Shown piece by piece: positions 1-7,442 of a stretch of 38,325 nucleotides of DNA. The DNA is from Marinilabiliaceae bacterium UBA5488. GTDB taxonomy: Bacteria; Bacteroidota; Bacteroidia; Bacteroidales; Marinilabiliaceae. Location: contig DIPM01000010.1 in assembly GCA_002427105.1 (NCBI GenBank), positions 131,567-169,891 of the forward strand. Reading direction: 5' to 3'. The notes beneath the pieces are model-generated. The model searched no databases. It saw nothing but the letters and a program-made list of their open reading frames with translations, and had not been told where the DNA came from. The position numbers and the translations under genes are program-made. Within the stretch, counting starts at the first letter, position 1. Every line of letters starts with the position of its first letter.

Positions 1-12
1 AATTCGACCACT

Positions 13-234
13 TTAAAATTTGGGTTGCCAGCTCAATGCTTGTCTTGTTTTGATCGCTTCTATTGGATCCGGAGCTTCAATTGGGTAGTGTTTTTTTTCA
101 AATTCATCAATCAAAACTCCCGGAATATCTGCTTCGTCGCTTTCAGCCGTACCAATACGCGCATCAAAGACTTCCTCCAATCTCTTTAATGCAAGCTTGT
201 AGTCTGCTTCCGATTTTATAGTTCTGATATTCAT
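13..234 (-). pseudogene. higA: HigA-type antitoxin, N-terminal part only (probably truncated)
   Basis: The 73 codons read like the N-terminal region of the HigA antitoxins that begin MNIRxIKxEADY, including the conserved acidic helix and the KKHYPIEAPDPIEAIK stretch. In that family a helix-turn-helix domain of about 35-45 residues follows the EAIK segment. Here the frame instead ends after ten unrelated residues (QALSWQPKF region), so the DNA-binding half is missing. The preceding gene remnant on the same strand looks like the matching toxin tail, 11 bases upstream, which is normal higBA order. I infer a decayed toxin-antitoxin locus. A short functional antitoxin is less likely but cannot be excluded, because the DNA beyond position 1 is unseen. 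Confidence 0.6.
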
Positions 235-245
235 TGTCTTTTTAC

Positions 246-317
246 TTAAATTGTATTTGCCTCAATTTTGTCATAGTCTCCTTCAGGCCGCTTACTTCCA
301 AAATTAGCATAAATCTT
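246..317 (-). pseudogene. HigB toxin C-terminal remnant
   Basis: Read on the minus strand, the last codons give KIYANFGSKRPEGDYDKI followed by EANTI and a stop. The final DYDKIEANTI closely resembles the end of HigB mRNA interferases of the EYDKIDAETI type, which sit just upstream of this class of HigA. The reading frame is interrupted by an in-frame TAA at 318-320. Beyond it the same frame continues with a few plausible residues (AVAVELN) and then another stop. I infer a degraded toxin gene. The match rests on a short conserved tail recognised by eye, so confidence is moderate. Confidence 0.5.
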
Positions 318-320
318 TTA

Positions 321-591
321 ATTTAGCTCTACAGCAACTGCTGCTTCTCTTTATGGCAGTGATTCATATATTTGATACAGGCATAGGCCGGGTCGTTTTG
401 GGTGGGCATGCTCCGTTTTATTCTGTTGGAGGGGTTCCTGTCTATAGGCTTGGATTTTCGCAGAGTGACTTTTTGTCAAATTTATTATGAAAATAGTGGA
501 ATGAGAATGGTTTTTTTTGTGTTGCATTAAATGTTTTTTTAAATTGCGTTATTTTGTGAATAGTTGCTAGTTAACGACCTATTATAAAATA
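321..591. other. AT-rich intergenic DNA, no gene seen
   Basis: Between the toxin remnant and the secreted-protein gene at 592 no frame carries a credible protein. A TATATTTG element at 367-374 fits the -7 box of Bacteroidota promoters on the plus strand, but no TTTG lies at the right distance upstream, so I do not call it a promoter. Decayed upstream parts of the toxin gene may lie here. Confidence 0.5.
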
Positions 592-1371
592 ATGAGAAAG
601 CTCCTGTTAATTATTAGCCTTCTGTTGAGTCACTTTGTTGTGAACGCCGGCCAAATCGAGTTTAGAGGTACCTATCAGGGCGAAAATCTATACGTGAAGA
701 ACCCATTTGCAGCAACTGGTGTAGGTTTTTGTGTTTATGAAGTGACCGTCAATGGTATGACTTCGACCGATGAGATTAACTCGGCAGCTTTTGAGGTAGA
801 TCTTTCTGTTTACGGCTTTGCATTGGGCGAAGCTGTGGTGGTTACCATAAATTATAAGGATGGTTGTTTGCCTTCAGTGCTAAATCCCGGTGTTTTGAAT
901 GCCAAAACTTCGTTTGTTATTGAGGAGCTTAAGGTTCAGGGCAACAGGGTGGCGTGGAAGACGCGTAACGAAACCGGGCCTTTACCCTATATAATTGAGC
1001 AGTTTAGATGGAATAAATGGATTAGTGTCGGACAAGTTGATGGGCTTGGTTTGCCCGGAGTTCATTCATATTCTGCCCCTGTCAGGTTTCATGCCGGAGA
1101 GAATCGTTTCAGGGTTAGACAAACCGATTCACGTAAGGTGAACAGGTACTCTGCCGAATTGGTTTACAACAGCTCTGCAGATCCTGTGTCTTTCGCTGTT
1201 ACTTCAGGCGGGACTTCCATCGAGTTTTCTTCTCCTACGATGTATGAACTTTACGATGCCTACGGGCGAATTATAGTTAAGGGCTATGGCAAAACCCTCA
1301 AAATTGAGGAGCTTGCCAAGGGATCGTACTATCTTAATTTTGATAATACGATGGAGACGTTTAGGCGATAA
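592..1371 (+). CDS. Secreted protein with T9SS-like C-terminal sorting domain
   Basis: This 259-residue protein starts with a signal peptide (MRKLLLIISLLLSHFVVNAG, cleavage near residue 20). The middle is beta-rich and matches no family I can name. The last 45 residues (ELYDAYGRIIVKGYGK, then LKIEELAKGSYYLNF, ending FRR) have the pattern of a type A T9SS sorting domain: a beta strand with a DxxGR turn, then a LAKGSYYL-type strand and a basic end. The predicted route is Sec to the periplasm, then T9SS to the cell surface or medium. The usual YPNP strand that opens such tails is not seen, so the tail may be divergent. A strong terminator follows directly, so the gene is probably monocistronic. 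Function is unknown. Confidence 0.75.
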   Translation: MRKLLLIISLLLSHFVVNAGQIEFRGTYQGENLYVKNPFAATGVGFCVYEVTVNGMTSTDEINSAAFEVDLSVYGFALGEAVVVTINYKDGCLPSVLNPGVLNAKTSFVIEELKVQGNRVAWKTRNETGPLPYIIEQFRWNKWISVGQVDGLGLPGVHSYSAPVRFHAGENRFRVRQTDSRKVNRYSAELVYNSSADPVSFAVTSGGTSIEFSSPTMYELYDAYGRIIVKGYGKTLKIEELAKGSYYLNFDNTMETFRR

Positions 1372-1385
1372 GCGTATAAAAATTC

Positions 1386-1416
1386 AAAAAGGGCCTTCCA
1401 GCGGAAGGTCTTTTTT
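1386..1416 (+). terminator. Rho-independent terminator
   Basis: The sequence GGGCCTTCC, an AGC loop and GGAAGGTC form a stem of about nine pairs, preceded by A-rich DNA and followed by six T residues. It lies 15 bases after the stop of the secreted-protein gene. Confidence 0.85.
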
Positions 1417-1518
1417 ATTAAGTTTTCAAAAAAGCGACGTGATATGCGAACAGTCAGCTTTTATGCAGCTTTTGCCTAAGCAAAGGCGCTGTCTCGAATT
1501 AAAATAATGCGTATATTC

Positions 1519-1526
1519 TATATTTG
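1519..1526 (+). promoter_or_regulatory. Possible -7 promoter element for parA
   Basis: TATATTTG matches the TAnnTTTG -7 consensus of Bacteroidota sigma factors and lies 82 bases before the parA start, in the only sizeable gap upstream. No TTTG -33 box is at the expected distance, so the call is tentative. Confidence 0.35.
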
Positions 1527-1607
1527 TTTTTAATAAAAGATTAACTTTGGCTTCGTCCTGAATTGGCTGTAGTCGGTTTAGGTATTAAACAATAAAAGAG
1601 GTAATTT

Positions 1608-2411
1608 ATGGCAAAAGTTATTGCGCTTGCGAATCAGAAGGGTGGAGTAGGGAAAACTACAACGGCTATTAATCTGGCTGCCAGTTTAGCTGTTTTGGAG
1701 TATAAAGTCTTGGTGGTTGATGCCGATCCTCAGGCTAATGCAACTTCGGGGCTGGGCTTTGATTTAGCTAAAATTGAAAATAGCATTTATGAGTGTATTG
1801 TTGACAAGGTAGATACAAAAAAGGCCATTTTAAAGGGAGAGATTGAGCATTTGTTTTTGCTGCCCTCGCATATTGATTTGGTGGGTGCTGAGATAGAGAT
1901 GCTTAATATGCCCCGGCGGGAGTATGTGCTTAAAGAGGTTCTTGATAAAGTACGCGATGAGTATGATTTCATCCTCATTGACTGTTCTCCTTCGCTTGGG
2001 CTAATCACTGTCAACGCGCTAACGGCAGCCGACTCTGTTATTATCCCTGTTCAGTGCGAATACTTCGCACTTGAGGGCTTAGGAAAATTGCTTAATACAG
2101 TTAAAATTATTCAGAACCGTCTTAACCCCGAACTTGAGATAGAAGGCTTCCTTCTCACTATGTATGACTCCCGGCTTAACCTGTCCAATCAGGTTGTAGA
2201 AGAGGTTCAGACTCATTTTCAGGAGATGGTGTTCGAGACCCTTATTACCCGCAATATTAAGCTCAGCGAGGCTCCCAGTTACGGGAAGGCAGTAGTTATG
2301 TATGATGCCGCCTCAAAGGGTGCAACCAACTATTTGAATCTGGCTCGTGAGTTGTTGCAAAGGAACAATATGACCAAAATGGATAATAAGGATAAAGTAA
2401 TAACTAATTGA
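1608..2411 (+). CDS. parA: Chromosome partitioning ATPase ParA (Soj)
   Basis: The 267-residue protein is a ParA/MinD-family ATPase that dimerises on ATP, binds DNA non-specifically and moves ParB-bound origins apart. The deviant Walker A motif KGGVGKTTTA is at residues 11-20 with the signature lysine. Walker A' (VVDADPQANAT) and Walker B (FILIDCSPSLG) follow in order. Length is typical of chromosomal Soj, with no N-terminal helix-turn-helix as in plasmid ParA. The ATG is preceded by AAAGAGG, a weak ribosome-binding sequence. parB follows after 16 bases, so the two are co-transcribed. Confidence 0.95.
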   Translation: MAKVIALANQKGGVGKTTTAINLAASLAVLEYKVLVVDADPQANATSGLGFDLAKIENSIYECIVDKVDTKKAILKGEIEHLFLLPSHIDLVGAEIEMLNMPRREYVLKEVLDKVRDEYDFILIDCSPSLGLITVNALTAADSVIIPVQCEYFALEGLGKLLNTVKIIQNRLNPELEIEGFLLTMYDSRLNLSNQVVEEVQTHFQEMVFETLITRNIKLSEAPSYGKAVVMYDAASKGATNYLNLARELLQRNNMTKMDNKDKVITN

Positions 2412-2427
2412 ATTCTTGACAGTAACA

Positions 2428-3300
2428 ATGGGAAAGAAGAGCGTTTTAGGAAGAGGTTTAGGTGCATTGATAGAGAATCCTGATGAGGTTAGGCGGCCAA
2501 GGCCGGCAGCCTCCATCAACGAAATCGATATTGTTCAAATAGAGGCAAATCCGTGGCAGCCTCGCTCCACTTTTGATGAGGAGCGCTTGGGCGAGCTGGC
2601 GGCCTCTATTAAAAGTGTGGGTATTGTTCAGCCTCTTACTTTGCGCATAATTAGTGAAGACCAGTATCAGATTATTGCCGGAGAGCGTAGGTTCAGGGCA
2701 GCAAAGCTGGCTGGTCTGACAAAAGTACCTGCCTATGTACGCGACGCCGAAGACGACCTGATGCTGGAGATGGCGCTGGTAGAAAACATTCAGCGCGAAG
2801 ATTTAGATCCCATTGAAGTAGCTATTTCCTATCAACGTTTGATCGATGAGTGCAGCCTAACGCAGGAAGATCTTTCAGACAGGGTAGGCAAGAAGCGTTC
2901 TACGGTTGCTAATTACCTGCGTTTGTTGAAGCTTCCGGCAGAAATACAGCTTGGTCTGAGGGCCAGGCAAATTTCTATGGGTCATGCCAGAGCCATCATT
3001 AGTGTGGAAAGCAGCGATAAGCAGATTTCAATATTTAATGAGACGGTCGAGCAGGATTACTCGGTTCGTAAGGTTGAAGAGCTGGTGCGAGATATCGACA
3101 AGCGGGTTGAGCCTAAGGCGAAAGCGAAAAAAGAGCCTGTTGGAGAATATGTTGAATTGCGTAAGCATCTGTCAGAATTCTTTAAGACTGATATAGGATT
3201 TTCGCGTGATGATAAGGGTAAGGGTAAAATTGTCATTCCCTTTCGTTCGGATGACGAGCTGGAACAAATAGTTTCTATACTGGATAGGGCAAAGTCTTGA
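2428..3300 (+). CDS. parB: Chromosome partitioning protein ParB
   Basis: This is a 290-residue ParB/Spo0J protein, a CTP-dependent clamp that loads at parS sites and is the partner of ParA. The N-terminus MGKKSVLGRGLGALIE is the classic ParB opening. The ParB/Srx nuclease-like domain carries the CTP-binding GERRFRAAK motif, followed by ENIQREDL and a central helix-turn-helix (LTQEDLSDRVGKKRSTVANYL). A charged linker leads to the C-terminal dimerisation region. A TTG at 2416 would add four residues; I prefer the ATG at 2428 because it gives the family's standard start. No parS-like palindrome around CACGTG was found in the window. Confidence 0.95.
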   Translation: MGKKSVLGRGLGALIENPDEVRRPRPAASINEIDIVQIEANPWQPRSTFDEERLGELAASIKSVGIVQPLTLRIISEDQYQIIAGERRFRAAKLAGLTKVPAYVRDAEDDLMLEMALVENIQREDLDPIEVAISYQRLIDECSLTQEDLSDRVGKKRSTVANYLRLLKLPAEIQLGLRARQISMGHARAIISVESSDKQISIFNETVEQDYSVRKVEELVRDIDKRVEPKAKAKKEPVGEYVELRKHLSEFFKTDIGFSRDDKGKGKIVIPFRSDDELEQIVSILDRAKS

Positions 3301-3322
3301 TTTTTACGCCATTAAATTTAAG

Positions 3323-4201
3323 GTGATCAGATTCGATAAAACTCTTTTTATAGTATTGCCGCAGTTTTTGCTTTGCTGTTTCTTTGCTGATGCACAGCAG
3401 ATTGCAACTAGCGGTACTGCCGGGGTAAGAGCTAACACTCAAAGGGCTCCGATGGATACAATAGCAGCGCTTTCAGGAAGCTATATGCTCCGTGATTCAT
3501 TGTCGGGCAGCTATCAACTTGCCCTTGATTCAGCTTTACGCGCTCCTAAAGATAATATTGCTAATGGCGACAGCCTTATTCAGACGGCTGTTGATGAGCT
3601 GATACTTAGCGAAGAAGAAAGAAGGACTGCCGATTCTTTGAGCAGTGTGGTTCAAACAACGGGCAGTGCTACAGCCTTAAGGCCGGATTTGGAGCCGGAG
3701 TATAAACATTCTCCCCACAAAGCCAGTATATTTGCTGCAGTGGTGCCCGGTGCAGGGCAAATTTACAACAAGAAATACTGGAAATTGCCTATCCTTTACG
3801 GGGGTATTGGAGCCTTGGTTTATGCCATCAACTTCAACACTACCTATTATGATAAATATCGCTCGGCTTACCGTGATTTCCTGATTAGGGATCCGGGCAA
3901 CACGAGCTACGAGGAGTTTATACCGCCAGGTCTGGATATTGATGCTGTTCAGGGACAATATGCCGATTGGTTTCAGCGTTCCTTGCAGAATAAAAAGCGC
4001 TATTACAAGCGCTCGCGCGATTTGAGTTATATAGGAATGGCAGCCATCTACCTTATCAGCATTATTGACGCGAGCGTTGACGCCCATTTTTACGATTTTG
4101 ATATTAGTGACGATTTGTCGCTTAAACTTGAACCCGCGATAGTTCCTGCTGTGCAAAGCGGAAATGCGACATTTGGGTTCCAAATGCGCATTGGGTTTTA
4201 A
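3323..4201 (+). CDS. DUF5683-family membrane protein
   Basis: The 292-residue protein uses a GTG start and has a signal sequence (about residues 1-25, ending ADAQQ). A 100-residue polar, Ser/Thr/Asp-rich spacer follows. The conserved region begins near residue 132 (SPHKASIFAAVVPGAGQIYNKKYWK) and contains two to three hydrophobic segments, including PILYGGIGALVYAIN and YIGMAAIYLISIIDA. The motif PGAGQIYNKxYWK is the hallmark of DUF5683. Biochemical function is unknown. From memory, genes of this family lie next to parAB and a LysM transglycosylase in many Bacteroidota, as here, which suggests a role in envelope growth linked to the cell cycle; this is inference. Confidence 0.8.
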   Translation: MIRFDKTLFIVLPQFLLCCFFADAQQIATSGTAGVRANTQRAPMDTIAALSGSYMLRDSLSGSYQLALDSALRAPKDNIANGDSLIQTAVDELILSEEERRTADSLSSVVQTTGSATALRPDLEPEYKHSPHKASIFAAVVPGAGQIYNKKYWKLPILYGGIGALVYAINFNTTYYDKYRSAYRDFLIRDPGNTSYEEFIPPGLDIDAVQGQYADWFQRSLQNKKRYYKRSRDLSYIGMAAIYLISIIDASVDAHFYDFDISDDLSLKLEPAIVPAVQSGNATFGFQMRIGF

Positions 4202-4239
4202 GACCTTGTTTGCAAATGATTGCTATAAAAAGAAGAAAG

Positions 4240-5769
4240 ATGAAGAAAGCAGTTTGGATAGTAACATTTTTGGCAGCAGCCGCATTTACGGCGGTGAAAG
4301 CTGAGTCGCCCGCTACTACGGTCCCGGGCACGGAAGAGTATATGGCATCCCTGGATAGTATGATGAATGAGTGGCACAAGCGTCCGGCTGCCATTGAATT
4401 TGTCGTTGACAGTATAAATGAGTCGGCCGAAAAGCTAATTGAAGAGTTGCCCGATTCGGTTTATATAGCTCGTCTGGCAGCAATTAATTCGCCCTTTCAC
4501 TTTACTTTTAACAGTCAGGTAAAATCCTATATCAAGCTTTACACCCAGCGTCGCCGCGATCAGGTTGAGCAGATGTTAGGATTGTCTCAATACTACTTCC
4601 CGATTTTTGAGGAGGCTCTGGATGCAGCCAATATGCCTATGGAACTTAAGTATCTGCCTGTTATTGAATCGGCACTTAACCCGCGCGCTTTGTCGCGCGC
4701 CGGGGCAAGCGGGATTTGGCAGTTTATGTATTATACCGGGAAAAGATATGGACTTGAAGTCGATTCCTACCTTGATGAGCGTCGCGACCCGGTAAAAGCA
4801 AGTCGGGCTGCCGTGAGCTTTTTGTCAGATCTTTATGATATTTATGGCGACTGGCAGTTGGTGATAGCTGCCTATAATTGTGGGCCAGGCAATGTAAATA
4901 AGGCTATTCGTCGTTCGGGCGGCAAACGGGATTTCTGGGAGATTTACTATCGCCTGCCCCGCGAGACGAGGGGCTATGTTCCCGCCTTTATTGCTGCCGC
5001 CTATACCTTTAGCTATGCCGAAGAGCACGGCTTGCGTGCGCAGGCTGTACAACTGCCTGTTGCAACCGATACGGTAATGATAACTCAGCCTCTTCATTTC
5101 AAGCAGGTGGCAGATATGACAAAAGTGCCGGTAGAGATAATAAGGGAGCTAAATCCTCAATACCGTCTGGATGTAATACCTGCCAAAACCAAGGCCTATC
5201 CTTTGCGTTTGGCCTTTGATCATGCTACTCTTTTCGCATCAGTTGAAGATACTGTTTACGCTCACCGGCGCGAGGAATTTTTCCCCAATAATCAATTAGT
5301 CGTTTCCCCAACTGCCGCGTCTGCCCATCCTGTGGTTGCGCCCGGTGGCAGTGGAGTAGTTTATTATACTGTTAAATCGGGTGATGTTGTCGGTCTGATA
5401 GCCGAGTGGTTTGATGTCAGGCTGTCAGATTTGAGGTATTGGAATAATATCAATCGAAATATGATTCGCGTTGGGCAGAAGTTGGTAATATATGTTCCTA
5501 AGGATAAGGTGGGTCATTATGAGAGCATTGCCCGCAAGCATGGCAGTCGGCAGGCAAGTACTTCACAGACTATCGCTTCATCCGCGCCGGCTGAGCTTGC
5601 CGAGGATGCAAGCTATATCTATCACACCGTGCGCTCGGGTGATAGTGTCTGGACCATCGCCCAACAGTATCCCGGAGTAAGCAACGAGGATATTTTGCGT
5701 CTCAATAACATTACGGACGCCAGAAGGATTAAGCCGGGCCAGAAGCTGAAAATCAAACCGCGCAGCTAA
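4240..5769 (+). CDS. MltD-like lytic transglycosylase with two LysM domains
   Basis: A 509-residue periplasmic enzyme that cleaves peptidoglycan glycan strands to 1,6-anhydro products. A signal peptide (MKKAVWIVTFLAAAAFTAVKA) follows the chosen ATG at 4240, which has AAGAAAG upstream; in-frame starts at 4210 and 4216 would place extra charged residues before it. The SLT domain carries the catalytic Glu (E143, in PVIESALNPRA), then GASGIWQFM and the AAYNCGPGNVNKAI motif. Two LysM modules that bind peptidoglycan lie near residues 372-420 (YYTVKSGDVVGLIAEWF) and 461-508 (YHTVRSGDSVWTIAQQY). It follows the DUF5683 gene by 38 bases and is probably in the same operon. Confidence 0.9.
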   Translation: MKKAVWIVTFLAAAAFTAVKAESPATTVPGTEEYMASLDSMMNEWHKRPAAIEFVVDSINESAEKLIEELPDSVYIARLAAINSPFHFTFNSQVKSYIKLYTQRRRDQVEQMLGLSQYYFPIFEEALDAANMPMELKYLPVIESALNPRALSRAGASGIWQFMYYTGKRYGLEVDSYLDERRDPVKASRAAVSFLSDLYDIYGDWQLVIAAYNCGPGNVNKAIRRSGGKRDFWEIYYRLPRETRGYVPAFIAAAYTFSYAEEHGLRAQAVQLPVATDTVMITQPLHFKQVADMTKVPVEIIRELNPQYRLDVIPAKTKAYPLRLAFDHATLFASVEDTVYAHRREEFFPNNQLVVSPTAASAHPVVAPGGSGVVYYTVKSGDVVGLIAEWFDVRLSDLRYWNNINRNMIRVGQKLVIYVPKDKVGHYESIARKHGSRQASTSQTIASSAPAELAEDASYIYHTVRSGDSVWTIAQQYPGVSNEDILRLNNITDARRIKPGQKLKIKPRS

Positions 5770-5855
5770 TTGGCTGCTTCAGTCAGTCTGATTGTCAGTT
5801 GGGCTTAGGATGGCAAACTTTTTGCTGATTTAGGATAATAAAAAAAGGAAAATTT

Positions 5856-6560
5856 ATGGTATCAGTTCCATTATTGGTGATTTTTGCTGTTTTTTCACTT
5901 GCCAGCTGGATTGTAAGCTCTCAGCTAAAAAGCAGATTCAAAAAGTATTCTAAGTCGATTCTCCCTTCCGGCCTGTCGGGTAGGGAAGTGGCTGAAAAGA
6001 TGCTTAATGATAACGGTATCACAAATGTGAAGGTACTATCGGTGCCTGGACAGTTGTCCGACCATTACAACCCGAGCAATAAGACCGTTAATTTGAGCCC
6101 TGAAGTCTATGGAGGCCGAAGTGTTGCTGCTGCAGCCGTGTCGGCTCACGAGTGTGGGCATGCCATTCAGCATGCAAAGGCTTATGCCCCTCTAAAAATG
6201 CGTTCGGCTCTTGTGCCTCTTCAAAATGTCAGCGCCAAGCTGCTGAATATTATTTTTATCGGGATGTTTGCAGGTGCTATGATACTCCCCGGTTTGATTT
6301 CTTTTGACCTGGCTCTATTGGTTATTATTGCCTGTTATGGAATCTTTGCCGCCTTTGCGCTAATCACACTTCCGGTTGAAATAAATGCCACCCAGCGGGC
6401 TCTGGCCTGGTTAAATAATGCAGGCATCACCGGAGGTCGCAACCACCAGGAAGCAAAGGATGCGCTCAAATGGGCAGCCTACACTTATGTTGTTGCAGCT
6501 TTATCGGCCCTGGCCACCCTGCTGTATTATATAATGATATTTTTTAGCAGAAGAGATTAG
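5856..6560 (+). CDS. Membrane zinc metallopeptidase, YugP family (Zn_peptidase_2)
   Basis: The 234-residue protein has an N-terminal membrane helix (VPLLVIFAVFSLASWIV), a soluble zinc-peptidase segment with the HExxH motif HECGH at residues 98-102, and two further membrane helices near 135-180 plus one at the C-terminus. The sequence SxHECGHAIQHAxxYAPLxxR is diagnostic of the YugP/DUF neutral zinc metallopeptidase family, and the length is typical. The substrate is unknown. It overlaps the convergent RDD gene by four bases, so the two stop codons interlock. Confidence 0.85.
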   Translation: MVSVPLLVIFAVFSLASWIVSSQLKSRFKKYSKSILPSGLSGREVAEKMLNDNGITNVKVLSVPGQLSDHYNPSNKTVNLSPEVYGGRSVAAAAVSAHECGHAIQHAKAYAPLKMRSALVPLQNVSAKLLNIIFIGMFAGAMILPGLISFDLALLVIIACYGIFAAFALITLPVEINATQRALAWLNNAGITGGRNHQEAKDALKWAAYTYVVAALSALATLLYYIMIFFSRRD

Positions 6561-7297
6561 TTTTGAGATATTTCGGCCATCATACTTATATTAATAGCAT
6601 TATAGTCTTTAACTAAAGTATAAAGGAGTTTGCGAGTGGGCATATCAGAATGAATTGAGGTCTTTTTTACCACCGCATCACGTGTTTGCTGAAGCAGTTC
6701 GTCAGTGGCGGGCTGCTTCGGTTTTTTAACAGCAAGGGCGAGGACCTCTCTTATTGTTCGTATGTCGCTGTCAGTCAGCAATTCAGCCTGAGGAAACATG
6801 GGTTTGTAATTGGGATGTACTTCAACCCAGGAGGTCGATTGCATATCAGAATTATCCGGAATTTTTAAAACCGTAGTCGAAGCACCAATATCTCCCAGAC
6901 GCTGGCCTTTTCCGTTTATAATAATCACTATCACAGCCAGTCCCCCAAATAGCAGAGTAACATCCAATATCCTGAATAGCCATCTTATAAGAGCCGCCCC
7001 GATTGTTAGGTGGGTGCCATCGGCCTTAACCACTTTAATACGCATTATCAGTTTTCCGGGGCTTTGGCCGTTTACAAAAATCTCGAAGATCAGGTGATAG
7101 AAAAGTATTGGGAAGTAGAGGGCAGCCAGCCATGGTGCGGCATTTTCGGGCGACTGAGTAATAATAATAGTGAGAATACCGGCGTAAACACCCATGAAAA
7201 TAAAATCCAGAAGTGTTGCAATTACGCGGTCGCCTACACTTGCAATTCTGTATTGAAGGGTTACATTTTGCGTGGTTTGCAGGTTAAAAGTTTCCAT
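6557..7297 (-). CDS. RDD-family membrane protein
   Basis: This 246-residue integral membrane protein opens with an RDD domain: the RIASVGDRVIATLLDFIFMG segment with its conserved Arg and Asp residues, then three to four helices, then PGKLIMRIKVVKADG and GQRLGDIGASTTVL. A soluble tail of about 100 residues follows, with a YKPMFPQAELLTDSDIRTIREVL stretch seen in longer RDD proteins encoded near MoxR genes. RDD proteins have been linked to small-ion or solute transport in some species, but the role here is unknown. The gene diverges from the SpoIIM/MoxR operon across a 145-base gap holding a palindrome, which suggests joint control. Confidence 0.85.
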   Translation of the reverse strand: METFNLQTTQNVTLQYRIASVGDRVIATLLDFIFMGVYAGILTIIITQSPENAAPWLAALYFPILFYHLIFEIFVNGQSPGKLIMRIKVVKADGTHLTIGAALIRWLFRILDVTLLFGGLAVIVIIINGKGQRLGDIGASTTVLKIPDNSDMQSTSWVEVHPNYKPMFPQAELLTDSDIRTIREVLALAVKKPKQPATDELLQQTRDAVVKKTSIHSDMPTRKLLYTLVKDYNAINISMMAEISQN

Positions 7298-7302
7298 CCT
7301 TT

Positions 7303-7346
7303 TTTGCTACTATTAAACGGATTATGCTAAATTTGTTCAAATTTAG
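7303..7346 (+). promoter_or_regulatory. Promoter of the SpoIIM/MoxR operon with overlapping palindrome
   Basis: A TTTG at 7303-7306 and a TAAATTTG at 7328-7335, 21 bases apart, match the -33 and -7 boxes of a Bacteroidota promoter on the plus strand. The -7 box is one arm of a palindrome, CTAAATTTG-TT-CAAATTTAG (7327-7346), whose other arm gives the same TAAATTTG on the minus strand facing the RDD gene. No clear -33 box accompanies the minus-strand copy. Confidence 0.55.
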
Positions 7347-7442
7347 TGAAAAATTGACGTTTGAAGTCAGCGATAAGTAATTATTTATGGAAATCGTGGT
7401 TTTCAGATTTATTAAACGCGGTCATAGGCCTGAAATGCAGAT

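Noticed and set aside
3677..4183. 168-codon minus-strand frame opposite the DUF5683 gene
   Set aside because: Antisense shadow of a conserved domain; no signal peptide or motif.
6670..6690. CATCACGTGTTTG as a parS site
   Set aside because: It contains CACGTG, but the flanks do not form the TGTTTCACGTGAAACA-type palindrome, and it lies inside the RDD coding region.
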